Assembly (NCBI RefSeq): GCF_000344615.1
Contig: NZ_KB467824.1
Location: forward strand, 2,110,702 to 2,174,701
Reading direction: 5' to 3'
DNA length: 64,000 nt
Source: Janthinobacterium sp. CG3
GTDB lineage: Bacteria; Pseudomonadota; Gammaproteobacteria; Burkholderiales; Burkholderiaceae_D
The notes beneath the pieces were generated by a model. The model saw only the letters and a list, made by a program, of their open reading frames with translations. It did not search any database and was not told where the DNA came from. The first letter of the stretch is position 1; every line of letters starts with the position of its first letter. Below, piece after piece: positions 6,691-14,974 of the stretch. Position numbers and translations under genes: made by a program.

Positions 6691-8814
6691 CTACGACAAC
6701 GAGCTGGCGGCGAACAACCGTTCGACCAGCGCCACGTCCGGCGGCGTCGCGCCGGCGGCCAGGCAGGCGCCCGCGCCCGCCGCGACGGCGAAGCGCAAAT
6801 GCTCGCCGCCGTCGTGCCGCGGCCGGTACATCAGGCTGTACAGCAATCCGCCGATGCTGGCGTCGCCGGCGCCGACCGAGTCGACGACGTCGATCTTCGG
6901 CGGCGCCGCCTGCCACACCGCGCCGTCGCGGTACAGCGCGGCGCCCCGCGCACCCTTGGTATACAGGTAGGTCGCGTGCGGGTTCCAGCCGCGCAGCGTG
7001 GCGAAGGCGGCGTCGATGTCGGCGCTGCGGAACAAGCCTTCCAAATCCTCGTCCGAGACCTTGATGACGTCGGCCAACTCGGTCATGCGCCGCAGCGTGG
7101 CGTCATAATGTTCGTCCATCAGCACGCGGAAGTTGGGGTCGTAGCTGATCTTCACGCCGGCCGCCTTGAGTTCGGCGGCCAGCGCCAGCAGCTTGCCGGC
7201 CAGCGGCTGGCGCGCCAGACTGATGCCGCCGAAATGCACCCACTGCGCCTTACCCTGCCAGCCCTGCGGCAGCAGCGCGGCGTCGAAATGCAGGTCGGCG
7301 CTGTCGTCGCCGACGAAGAAGTATTGCGGCGGGCTCAGGTGGTGCACGATCGCCAGCAGCGGCGATTTGTCGAGCTGCTGCATGAAACGCGGGTCCAGCC
7401 CGGCCGCGGTGTTGGCGGCCGCCAGCGCGTCGCCGAAGACGTCGCGGCTGACGGCGCCGGCGAAGGCGCTCGGCACGCCCAGGCGCGCCATCACGCGCGC
7501 CACGTTCCAGGTCGAGCCGCCGACCTGCGCGCTCCAGCTGTCGGCGCCGCTGCGCAGCATGTCGGTCAGGGCTTCGCCGGCGGAAACGAAGCGCGGCAGC
7601 GCGCGCGCCGCGTCGATGACGTTAAGCACTTCGTAGCAGGCGCCCATGGTGTGGTAATCGACCTTGCCGGCTGGACTTTTCTCGGCGCCGAGTTTGGCGT
7701 TGTCGGCGCTGAGGATGCGATACCAGGCGCCGTGCTGGTGGTCGACGAAGTGGCGCCAGCTGTAGTCCCAGATTTTGTCGTAGCAATCCCAGTAGCGCGC
7801 CTCGCCGCTGCGCGCGGCCAGCACGGCCGCCGCCGCCAGGCTCTCGGCCTGGACCCAGAAGTATTTGTCGCCGTCGCAGATTTCACCGTCGGGGCCGAAG
7901 CCGTAGAAGATGCCGCCCCGCTCGCCGTCCCAGGCGTTCGCCAGCGCCGCGTCGAACAGCGCGGCGGCGCGCGGCGCCAGCCAGTCGGACGAGCCGGCCA
8001 GCGCGCCGGCGTGGCGTTCCATGACCAATAGCAGCTTGGCCCATTCGGTAAAGTGGCCCGGCTGGTAGCCCCACGGACGGAAGATGTTGCTCTTGTCGTG
8101 GAGGTTGTATTCCCAGTCGATGGACCAGTCCGGCTTGTAGTGTTCCCAGATCATGCCGCCGGCCAGCGCGGCCTGGCGCACGGTGATGTTGTACGCCAGC
8201 GTTTCCGCGCGGTGCAGGTAACGCGCGTCGCCGCTGGCCTCGAAGGCCGCCAGCAAGGCCTCGCAGGCGTGCATATTGGCGTTTTGGCCGCGGTACGGGT
8301 CGAGGGTGGACCAGTCGGCGCTGGCCTGGTCGGCGTACAGGCCGTGTTCGGGCTGCCAGAAGCGGCGCTCCATCAGCTCGAAGGTTTCGTCGAGGTGGGC
8401 GCGGGCTTCATCCACGCCGGCCATCACGGCGTGCGCGTAGGCCAGCAGCACGAAGGCCAGGCCGTAGCAATGGTTGTCGCCGTCGACGACGGCGGCCTTG
8501 CCGTGCGTCCATGTCAACTGCCAGGCGTAGCCGCCGCTGTCCGGGTTGCGGTGGGCGTCGCGCAGGAAGGCCACGCCGTGGCGCACCGCCGCCAGATAGT
8601 CGGCGTCGCCGAATTGGCGGTAAGCCATCGCGTAGTTGAATACAAAACGGGTGCTGCTGACCAGGTGCCGGGTGGCGTGGTCGTAGATGCCGCCGTCGTC
8701 CATGAAGAAGTGGTAAAACCCGCCGCTCGGGTCGACGCAGCGGGGGTGGTAGAACTGCATCGTGTGCTTGATGTGGCCCAGCAGCATGCCGCGCGAACGG
8801 AAATCAGGATTCAT
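6691..8814 (-). CDS. Fusion of AGE-family sugar isomerase (mannose isomerase-like) with PfkB-family sugar kinase
   Basis: A 707-residue two-domain enzyme. Residues about 1-405 are an N-acylglucosamine 2-epimerase/mannose isomerase type (alpha/alpha)6 barrel, with WTHGKAAVVDGDNHCYG, GGMIWEHYKPDW, a RPWGYQPGHFTEW active-site segment and DYHTMGACYEVL. Without a linker, residues about 408-707 form a PfkB kinase: FVSAGEALTDML, VGGSTWNVA near the sugar site, and the catalytic DSVGAGDASIGG motif near the C-terminus. The simplest reading is mannose to fructose (isomerase) then fructose to fructose phosphate (kinase), feeding glycolysis or Entner-Doudoroff next to glk and the gts importer; substrate is inferred. 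The ATG at 8814 (MNPDFRSRG) with GAG seven bases upstream is preferred to a TTG five codons earlier. Confidence 0.88.
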   Translation of the reverse strand: MNPDFRSRGMLLGHIKHTMQFYHPRCVDPSGGFYHFFMDDGGIYDHATRHLVSSTRFVFNYAMAYRQFGDADYLAAVRHGVAFLRDAHRNPDSGGYAWQLTWTHGKAAVVDGDNHCYGLAFVLLAYAHAVMAGVDEARAHLDETFELMERRFWQPEHGLYADQASADWSTLDPYRGQNANMHACEALLAAFEASGDARYLHRAETLAYNITVRQAALAGGMIWEHYKPDWSIDWEYNLHDKSNIFRPWGYQPGHFTEWAKLLLVMERHAGALAGSSDWLAPRAAALFDAALANAWDGERGGIFYGFGPDGEICDGDKYFWVQAESLAAAAVLAARSGEARYWDCYDKIWDYSWRHFVDHQHGAWYRILSADNAKLGAEKSPAGKVDYHTMGACYEVLNVIDAARALPRFVSAGEALTDMLRSGADSWSAQVGGSTWNVARVMARLGVPSAFAGAVSRDVFGDALAAANTAAGLDPRFMQQLDKSPLLAIVHHLSPPQYFFVGDDSADLHFDAALLPQGWQGKAQWVHFGGISLARQPLAGKLLALAAELKAAGVKISYDPNFRVLMDEHYDATLRRMTELADVIKVSDEDLEGLFRSADIDAAFATLRGWNPHATYLYTKGARGAALYRDGAVWQAAPPKIDVVDSVGAGDASIGGLLYSLMYRPRHDGGEHLRFAVAAGAGACLAAGATPPDVALVERLFAASSLS

Positions 8815-8873
8815 GGAGTATCTCGGCAAGATATGTTATCGATAGCAGCGATAATATCACGAGCCGCGTCAAA

Positions 8874-8927
8874 GGGGACAGACCACGATTTCCGAGGGAA
8901 GTTTCTCGGAAATCGTGGTCTGTCCCC
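8874..8927. repeat. Perfect 23-bp inverted repeat (hairpin) bounded by GGGGAC/GTCCCC
   Basis: Left arm 8874-8896 and right arm 8905-8927 are exact reverse complements around an 8-base loop (GGAAGTTT). It stands between the isomerase-kinase gene and the tautomerase gene. The termini GGGGAC/GTCCCC are shared with the otherwise different hairpin at 20688. The form fits a REP-like element or a degenerated IS200/RAYT-associated palindrome. Confidence 0.8.
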
Positions 8928-8944
8928 GGTTTAGCCGGCTCCGC

Positions 8945-9166
8945 TCAGCCCGCCGCTTTGGCCGCCGCCGCGCGCGCCCGGTAGGCCGTCGTGGTTTCGT
9001 AGCCGACGCCCCAGTTGTCGGTGTCGACTTCGTCGATCAGCACGAAAGTGTGGTCGGGGTTTTTGTTCAGCACGCGCACCAGCAGTTCGGTGGTGCCGGC
9101 GATCAGTTGCTGTTTTTGTTCGGCGGTGACGCCGTCGCGGGTGATGCGGATGTTTACATATGGCAT
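8945..9166 (-). CDS. 4-oxalocrotonate tautomerase family protein
   Basis: Small enzyme of 73 residues in the tautomerase superfamily. It begins MPYVNIRITRDGVTAEQK: after removal of Met the N-terminal proline (Pro1) is the catalytic base of this family. The length (72 after processing) matches the 4-OT-like/cis-CaaD group, which act as oligomers. AAGGAGG lies 7 bases before the ATG. It follows the short-chain dehydrogenase gene by 52 bp on the same strand and probably shares its message. The substrate is unknown; the C-terminal AAAAKAAG tail is variable in the family. Confidence 0.9.
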   Translation of the reverse strand: MPYVNIRITRDGVTAEQKQQLIAGTTELLVRVLNKNPDHTFVLIDEVDTDNWGVGYETTTAYRARAAAAKAAG

Positions 9167-9218
9167 GGTTACGCCTCCTTGCTGTGGTTGGAAAAAGGGT
9201 TGCGAGCGACGCGTGGGC

Positions 9219-9962
9219 CTACCAGGTGCCGGCGCTGGCGCCGCCGTCCACCGCCAGCACGATGCCGCTGGTGAATTTCGCCGACGTCAGGTAAAGCACA
9301 GCGTCGACGACGTCGCTGGTGGCGCCGGTATGCCCGGCCGGCGACAGCGTGGACAGGAAGGCGCGGGTGCCGTCGTCCTGCTGGTGCATCGGGGTGTCGA
9401 TAATGCCGGGCGCCACCGCGCTGACCTTGACGTTGAGCGGCGCCAGTTCGATCGCCAGCGCGCGGGTGGCGTCGTTCAGGCCGCCTTTGATCAGCACCGG
9501 CAACAGCGCCGGCACCTTGGCGTTCGGCTGCATGGCGATGCTGGCGGTGATGGTGACGATGTGGCCCTGGCGGCGCGCGCCCATGTGCGCGGCCGCCTGC
9601 TGGCTCGGGTAGAAAAAACCCTTCAGGTTGGTGTTGACGATGCTTTCCAGGTCGTCCTCGCTGTAGTCGCCAACCGGTTTGGCGATGAAGATGCCGGCGT
9701 TGTTGATCAGGATGTCTACCCGGCCGAACGCGGCGATGGCGCGTTCGAACAGCTTGCGCGCCGTGGCCGGCTGGGCGATGTCGCCGTCGACCAGTAGGAA
9801 CCGCGCCGGGTTCCCCAGTTTGGCGGCGGCCGCCTGCAGGCGCTCGGCGCTGCGGGCGTTGCCGACGACGTTGTAGCCGCGTTTCAAGTATTCCTCGGCC
9901 AGCGCGAAACCTATGCCGCTCGAGGCGCCGGTGATGATGACCGTTTGTGTGCTTGCGTTCAT
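9219..9962 (-). CDS. SDR family NAD(P)-binding protein lacking the catalytic tyrosine
   Basis: Short-chain dehydrogenase/reductase fold, 247 residues: nucleotide-binding TGASSGIG (about 10-17), NNAG, the helix-stabilising serine region ITASIAMQP and the C-terminal PGIIDTP and DGGASAGTW. The usual YxxxK catalytic pair is not intact: the lysine is present (PVLIKGG) but the tyrosine position is proline. It may therefore be a non-classical or inactive SDR, or use another residue. It is divergent from a LysR regulator and upstream of the tautomerase gene. ATG at 9962 is the first codon of the Rossmann core context (MNASTQTVIITG). Confidence 0.88.
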   Translation of the reverse strand: MNASTQTVIITGASSGIGFALAEEYLKRGYNVVGNARSAERLQAAAAKLGNPARFLLVDGDIAQPATARKLFERAIAAFGRVDILINNAGIFIAKPVGDYSEDDLESIVNTNLKGFFYPSQQAAAHMGARRQGHIVTITASIAMQPNAKVPALLPVLIKGGLNDATRALAIELAPLNVKVSAVAPGIIDTPMHQQDDGTRAFLSTLSPAGHTGATSDVVDAVLYLTSAKFTSGIVLAVDGGASAGTW

Positions 9963-10111
9963 GTCGGATGCTCCTTCAACGTGTGTGTATATCGATGTGG
10001 CCGCGGCAGGTTTGCCGGGCCCATGTGATGCACTATACTGATGCGTTCGATGCAGATAAATACCGTTTTCATCAAATGAATTGATACACGGTGTAATGAA
10101 TAGGACGGCCG

Positions 10112-11032
10112 ATGAAGCGCAATTTCGATGACCTGTTGCTGGGCAGCATAGAGCTGTTTTGCCTTGCGGCCGAGCTGGGTAGCTTTACGGCGGCCGCCGC
10201 CGCGGCCAGCGTGACGCCGGCCGCGGTGAGCCGCTCGGTGTCGCGGCTGGAGCAGCGGCTGGGCGCGCGCCTGTTTGCCCGCACCACGCGGCAGGTCAAG
10301 CTGACCGACGGCGGCCGGGTGTATTTCGAACAGTGCCGCCAGGCGCTGTCGCAGCTGGTCGACGCCGAACGGCTGGTGAGCGGCGCCCAAGCCGCCCCGG
10401 CCGGCCTGCTGCGCATTAGCGTGCCGACGCCGTATGGGCACTATCGGCTGCTGCCGTTGCTGCCGCAATTCCGGCAAACATATCCGGGCGTGGAGATCGA
10501 GGTACACCTCAGCAACCGCAACATCGATTTCGCCGACGAAGGCTACGACCTGGCCATCCGCGGGCGCGGGCCGGCCGATTCGAGCCTGATCGCGCGCAAG
10601 CTGGAGGACGCCGAACTGGTGCTGGTGGCGGCGCCGGCCTATCTGCGGCGCGCCGGCAGCCCCGCTTCGCTCGACGATTTGCAAGCGCACGACTGCATCC
10701 AGTTCGAACTGCCCAGCACGGGCCGGCGCATCGGCTGGCCCTTCCTGGTCGACGGACAGGCGGTCGAGGTCGCCACCGGCGGCGGCTATTGCTGCGCCGA
10801 CGACCTGCTCGGCATCGTGACGCTGGCCCGCGCCGGCGCCGGACTGGTGCAAACCTATCGTTTCATCGTCGAGCAAGACCTGGAGCGGGGCGATCTGGTC
10901 GAATTGCTACCGCAGTTCGGCGGCGCGTCGCGCCCCTTCATGCTGCTGTATCCGCAGGTGCGGCACATGTCGGCGCGGGTGCGCACCTTCGTCGATTTCG
11001 TGCTTGGGCAACTGGCGCGGCCGCGCGCCTGA
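10112..11032 (+). CDS. LysR family transcriptional regulator
   Basis: 306 residues; winged helix-turn-helix at about 12-70 (FTAAAAAASVTPAAVSRSVS then RLEQRLGARLFARTTRQVKLT), followed by a periplasmic-binding-protein-like effector domain (CrgA/DsdC-like subgroup of LysR, with LLRISVPTPYGHYRLLPLLPQF). AGGAC lies 6 bases before the ATG. It is divergent from the SDR-tautomerase genes with a 149-bp shared intergenic region, the normal LysR layout, so it probably controls them and itself. The effector is unknown. Confidence 0.92.
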   Translation: MKRNFDDLLLGSIELFCLAAELGSFTAAAAAASVTPAAVSRSVSRLEQRLGARLFARTTRQVKLTDGGRVYFEQCRQALSQLVDAERLVSGAQAAPAGLLRISVPTPYGHYRLLPLLPQFRQTYPGVEIEVHLSNRNIDFADEGYDLAIRGRGPADSSLIARKLEDAELVLVAAPAYLRRAGSPASLDDLQAHDCIQFELPSTGRRIGWPFLVDGQAVEVATGGGYCCADDLLGIVTLARAGAGLVQTYRFIVEQDLERGDLVELLPQFGGASRPFMLLYPQVRHMSARVRTFVDFVLGQLARPRA

Positions 11033-11246
11033 AGTATTATCTAAATACCATTCAATTGGCTTGACCGGCGCAATGGGCGGCCCCTACAATGTAGCGCTAC
11101 TCCAAGGCTGGCCCGCATATGCTCCGCACCCGGTATATCGCCACCTTCACGGCGCCGACCGGCCAGGCGAAAGCCGAGTTCGCCCGCGCAGCGGGCTAAG
11201 GTCCAAGCTGCAAGCATCGGCCATCTTTCATCGACAGGACCCCACC

Positions 11247-11813
11247 ATGCCCACCGAACTGCCGGCGCTGATCATCATCGATATGCAGAAAGCCATGACC
11301 GACCCGGCCGCCGGTGCGCGCAACAACCCGCAAGCGGAAGCATGCATCGCGGCGCTGCTGCGGGCCTGGCGCGGCGCCGGCGGCGTGGTGGTGCACGTGC
11401 GCCATATGTCGACCTCGCCCGCTTCGCTGTTCTGGCCGGGCCGGCCCGGGGTCGAGTTCCAGGAGGCGCTGGCGCCGTTGCCGGGCGCCCATGTGGTCGA
11501 GAAAAACGTGCCGGACGCCTTCATCAACAGCGCCCTGGAGCGTTGGCTGCGGGTGCGCGGCGTCGGCGCCGTGGTGCTGGTCGGCGTCAGCACCAACAAT
11601 TCGGTCGAGGGCAGCGCGCGCAGCGCCAGCAACCTGGGTTTTGACGTCACGGTGGTGGCCGACGCCTGCTTCGCCTTCGACAAGACCGACTACGCCGGCA
11701 CCCGCCGCAACGCCGCCGACGTCCACGCGATGGCGCTGGCCAACCTGGACGGCGAACACGCGCGCATCACCAGCACCGCCGCCCTGCTGGCCACCCTGCC
11801 GGGCCTGGCGTGA
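11247..11813 (+). CDS. Isochorismatase-fold hydrolase with Ser in place of the nucleophilic Cys
   Basis: 188 residues of the isochorismatase/nicotinamidase fold: the N-terminal PALIIIDMQKAMTD carries the catalytic Asp, and VVEKNVPDAF carries the conserved Lys region. At the nucleophile position (usually GVxTxxCVE) the sequence reads GVSTNNSVEG, so Cys is replaced by Ser. True isochorismatases also lack this Cys, so the substrate cannot be guessed. ATG at 11247 fits the start of the fold. Its stop overlaps the start of the next gene (TGATG), showing coupling with a phosphoesterase. Confidence 0.85.
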   Translation: MPTELPALIIIDMQKAMTDPAAGARNNPQAEACIAALLRAWRGAGGVVVHVRHMSTSPASLFWPGRPGVEFQEALAPLPGAHVVEKNVPDAFINSALERWLRVRGVGAVVLVGVSTNNSVEGSARSASNLGFDVTVVADACFAFDKTDYAGTRRNAADVHAMALANLDGEHARITSTAALLATLPGLA

Positions 11814-12544
11814 TGCGCATCGCCATCCTCTCCGACATCCACGGCAATTTGGCGGCGCTGCAGGCCGTCGCCGCCGACCTGGCGCGGCGCGGCGTCGACG
11901 CCGTGGTCAACCTGGGCGACAGCCTGTCCGGCCCGCTGCTGCCGCTGGAAACGGCGCAATTCCTGATGGCGCAGGACTGGACCCACCTGGCCGGCAACCA
12001 CGAGCGCCAGATCCTTGCGTGCCACGCCGGCTCCGGGCAATCCGACCTCTACGCGCGCTCGCGGCTGACGCACGAGGAATTGGACTGGATCGCCTCGCTG
12101 CGCCCGGCGCTGCAGTTCGCGCCGGACGTGCTGCTGTGCCACGGCAGCCCCGGCAGCGACGTCACCGGCCTGCTGCAAACGGCCGAGCGCAACGCCAGCG
12201 CGCAGGAAGTGGCGCAGCGTTTGGGCGACGTCGCCGCGGCGCTGGTCGCCTGCGGCCACACGCACGTGGCGCGCAGCGTGCGCGGCGCGCGCGGGCAACT
12301 GATCGTCAACCCCGGCAGCGTCGGCCAGCCGGCCTACCGGGACGACTATCCGCATCCGCACGCGATCGAATCGGGTTCGCCGGACGCCCGCTACGCCATC
12401 GCCGAGCGGCGCGCCGGGGTCTGGCAAGCGGAATTGATCGGCGTGCCCTACCCGCACCGCGACATGGCGGCGCTGGCCGCCCTGCGCGGGCGCGACGACT
12501 GGGTTGTCGCCTTGAACAGCGGCTACATGTCGGTGGCCGAATAG
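11813..12544 (+). CDS. Metallophosphoesterase family protein (YfcE/diadenosine-hydrolase-like)
   Basis: 243 residues with the binuclear metal site motifs of calcineurin-like phosphoesterases in order: ILSDIHGN (DxH), NLGDSLSG (GD), LAGNHER (GNHE), LLCHGSP and CGHTHVARS (GHxH), then the frequently conserved IVNPGSVGQP. Predicted cytoplasmic phosphodiesterase or phosphatase; the exact substrate is unknown. It overlaps the preceding isochorismatase-fold gene by one base (TGATG). A bipartite dispersed repeat follows directly after the stop. Confidence 0.9.
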   Translation: MRIAILSDIHGNLAALQAVAADLARRGVDAVVNLGDSLSGPLLPLETAQFLMAQDWTHLAGNHERQILACHAGSGQSDLYARSRLTHEELDWIASLRPALQFAPDVLLCHGSPGSDVTGLLQTAERNASAQEVAQRLGDVAAALVACGHTHVARSVRGARGQLIVNPGSVGQPAYRDDYPHPHAIESGSPDARYAIAERRAGVWQAELIGVPYPHRDMAALAALRGRDDWVVALNSGYMSVAE

Positions 12545-12549
12545 CGTTT

Positions 12550-12647
12550 AGTAGGTCGGATTAGCGCAGCGTAATCTGACGCCTAGCCGCTGCCGACGCC
12601 AGTCGGGTTTGCCACGTCGTGTAACGGCGGAGGGCTAACCCGACCTA
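12550..12647. repeat. Dispersed bipartite GTAGGTCGG repeat (full copy)
   Basis: Two palindromic halves: GTAGGTCGGATTAGCGCAG..GTAATCTGACG and CAGTCGGGTT..GGCTAACCCGACCTA, joined by GCCGCTGCCGACGC. Same organisation, in the opposite order, at 46917 and 59014; half copies at 26126, 60960 and 63463. Sits between the phosphoesterase and the convergent protease gene. Confidence 0.8.
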
Positions 12648-12755
12648 TGCAAACGTGCCAACTTAACGCAGCAACAGCAAGCCCGTCACGTACTTATCGA
12701 CGTCATGCGACGCGTGCGCGCGCTGTACCAGCGTCTCGCCCGCGCCCCGGCCGCG

Positions 12756-14237
12756 TCAACGCAAGCGCAACGGCACGTACACCGTGGCCGCGCCGCGCCG
12801 CACCAGCAGGGCCACGGTCTGGCCGGAATAGACGCTGAGCTGCTTTTCCAGCGCGGCGGCGCTTTTCACCGCCACGTTGTTCAGCGCCAGGATCACGTCG
12901 CCGCTCTGGATGCCCGCGCGCAGCGCCGGACCGGCCGTGGCGCGCACCAGCACGCCGTCGCTGGTTTTCAGGCGCGTACGCTGTTCGGCGCTCAGGTCGC
13001 TCAACTGCAACCCGGCCGCGTTGGCCTGGACCGGCTCGGCGTCCGGCGCCACCGAGTCGGCGCTGGCGCCGGCCCTGGAGCGCTCCGGCAGCAACTCCTC
13101 GACCTTGACCCTGACGCCGGCGACCTCGCCCTTGCGCCAGTAGCGCACCGCCACCGTGCCGCCCGGCCTGGCTTCGGCCACCATACGCGCCAGATCGGAC
13201 GAACTGGCCACCGGCCTGGCGTCGATGCTGAGAATAACGTCGCCGGGGCGCAGGCCGGCCTTTTCCGCCGGGCCGTTTTTTTCGACCATGCCCACCAGCG
13301 CACCGGTGACGTCCTTCAAGCCGAACGAGCTGGCCAGGTCGGCCGACATTTCCTGCACCTGGATACCGATGCGCCCGCGTCGCACCTTGCCCGTGGCGCG
13401 CAACTGTTTCACGACGTCCATCGCGACGTCGATCGGAATCGCGAACGACAGCCCCATGAAGCCGCCGGTGCGGCTGTAGATCTGCGAATTGACGCCGACC
13501 ACCTCGCCGCGCATATTGAACAGGGGTCCGCCCGAGTTGCCCGGGTTGAGAGCCACGTCGGTCTGGATGAAGGGCACGAAACTGCCGTCGGGCAGCGAGC
13601 GCCCCTTCGCGCTGACGATGCCGGCGGTGACGCTATTTTCAAAGCCGAACGGCGCGCCGATCGCCGCCACCCATTCGCCGACCTCCAGCTTGGACGGGTC
13701 GCCGATCGGCACCACCGGCAGGCCGCTGGCGTCGATTTTGATCAGCGCAACGTCGGTGCGGGCGTCGGCGCCGATGACCTTGGCCTTGTATTCGCGCTTG
13801 TTGGTCAGCTTGACGGTGACTTCATCGGTGTTCTCGACGACATGCGCGTTGGTCAGGATGTAGCCGTCGGCGCTGATGATGAAGCCCGAACCCAGGCTTT
13901 GCGCCTGGAACTGGCGCGGCGCGGCGCCCGGCGGCATGAAGCGGCGGAAGAAGTCGAAAAACGGGTCGTCGTCGGACGGGACCGGAAAGTCGCTGGCGCT
14001 GTCGCTGATGGTCTGCATCGCGCTGATGTTGACCACCCCCGCGCCCTCCTGTTTGACCAGCGTGACAAAGCTGGGTAGCTCCACCGTTGGCGCGCCCAGC
14101 GTGTGCGGCGCCCGCGTGGCCTGGACGGGCGTGGCGCCGGAGGCGGCGGTTTGCGCTTGGCCGGCGAATTGCTCCGATTCGGAGCAGCCGGCCAGCAAGA
14201 CAGCAGCGAGTGCAACAAGATGGCGGTTGGCAAACAT
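12756..14237 (-). CDS. degQ: Do/HtrA-type periplasmic serine protease with two PDZ domains (lipoprotein)
   Basis: 493 residues. The N-terminus MFANRHLVALAAVLLAGCSES is a lipoprotein signal with lipobox LLAGC, unusual among soluble DegP/DegQ proteins, so it is probably anchored to a membrane facing the periplasm. The protease domain shows the triad: His near 132 (TNAHVVE), Asp near 161 (RTDVALIKI) and Ser near 234 (GNSGGPL). Two PDZ domains follow (about 290-385 and 410-490). It degrades or refolds damaged envelope proteins. The start at 14237 has GAGG eight bases upstream. Calling it DegQ rather than MucD/DegP is by general resemblance. Confidence 0.88.
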   Translation of the reverse strand: MFANRHLVALAAVLLAGCSESEQFAGQAQTAASGATPVQATRAPHTLGAPTVELPSFVTLVKQEGAGVVNISAMQTISDSASDFPVPSDDDPFFDFFRRFMPPGAAPRQFQAQSLGSGFIISADGYILTNAHVVENTDEVTVKLTNKREYKAKVIGADARTDVALIKIDASGLPVVPIGDPSKLEVGEWVAAIGAPFGFENSVTAGIVSAKGRSLPDGSFVPFIQTDVALNPGNSGGPLFNMRGEVVGVNSQIYSRTGGFMGLSFAIPIDVAMDVVKQLRATGKVRRGRIGIQVQEMSADLASSFGLKDVTGALVGMVEKNGPAEKAGLRPGDVILSIDARPVASSSDLARMVAEARPGGTVAVRYWRKGEVAGVRVKVEELLPERSRAGASADSVAPDAEPVQANAAGLQLSDLSAEQRTRLKTSDGVLVRATAGPALRAGIQSGDVILALNNVAVKSAAALEKQLSVYSGQTVALLVRRGAATVYVPLRLR

Positions 14238-14467
14238 GGAGCGGGCCTCACACGACGGGATCATCCCAGCTTATGGGAAAGCGGCGCGCGCCGAGGCGGT
14301 TTACATCGGCGCCTTGAGGCCACTCAAGAAGCCGGCGCGCGGCACGCGAAATGCCTGTCCCGGCGGCAAAAACGGTGCAACTTTCGCGCGCCGGCCGAGT
14401 CGAACGGATGAACCAGGCTGGCGCGGCGGCCCTTCCGCCCGCCTGTACTGTGTAGGAGAAGCACGCC

Positions 14468-14941
14468 ATGACCCTGTCCCTCACGTCCCCGGCATTTCAG
14501 GCCGGCGCCGCCATTCCCGCGCGCTATACCTGCGACGGCGCCAATATCTCGCCGCCGCTGTCCTGGTCCGGCGTGCCGCCGAACGCCAAGAGCCTGGCCC
14601 TGATTGTCGACGACCCCGACGCGCCCGATCCCGCGGCGCCGCAGCGCACCTGGGTCCACTGGGTGCTGTACAACCTGCCCGCCAGCGCCAGCGGGCTGCC
14701 GGAAGGGTTGCACGGCGAGGATTTCCCGCCCGGCAGCGGCACCGGCATCAACGACTGGCAGCAGAACGGCTATGGCGGCCCCTGCCCGCCGATCGGCCGG
14801 CACCGCTACGTTCACAAACTGTACGCGCTCGATCGTATGCTGCCGACGCTGGTCAAGGTGACCAAGCTGCAACTGGAGCAGGCGATGCAGGGCCACATCG
14901 TTGAACGGGCCGAGCTGATCGGGCTTTACGAGCGCAACTAG
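14468..14941 (+). CDS. YbhB/YbcL family Raf kinase inhibitor-like (PEBP) protein
   Basis: 157 residues of the phosphatidylethanolamine-binding protein family: AAIPARYTCDGANISPPLSW, LIVDDPDAPDPAAPQRTWVHW, and YGGPCPPIGRHRYVHKLYALD, the ligand-site segments seen in E. coli YbhB/YbcL. No signal peptide, so cytoplasmic. AGGAGA lies 8 bases before the ATG. It stands alone, divergent from the protease and convergent with the Hsp20 gene. The biological role of the bacterial family is poorly defined. Confidence 0.92.
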   Translation: MTLSLTSPAFQAGAAIPARYTCDGANISPPLSWSGVPPNAKSLALIVDDPDAPDPAAPQRTWVHWVLYNLPASASGLPEGLHGEDFPPGSGTGINDWQQNGYGGPCPPIGRHRYVHKLYALDRMLPTLVKVTKLQLEQAMQGHIVERAELIGLYERN

Positions 14942-14974
14942 GCTCACCGCGGGACGGGCGCGTTGTGGCGTAAG

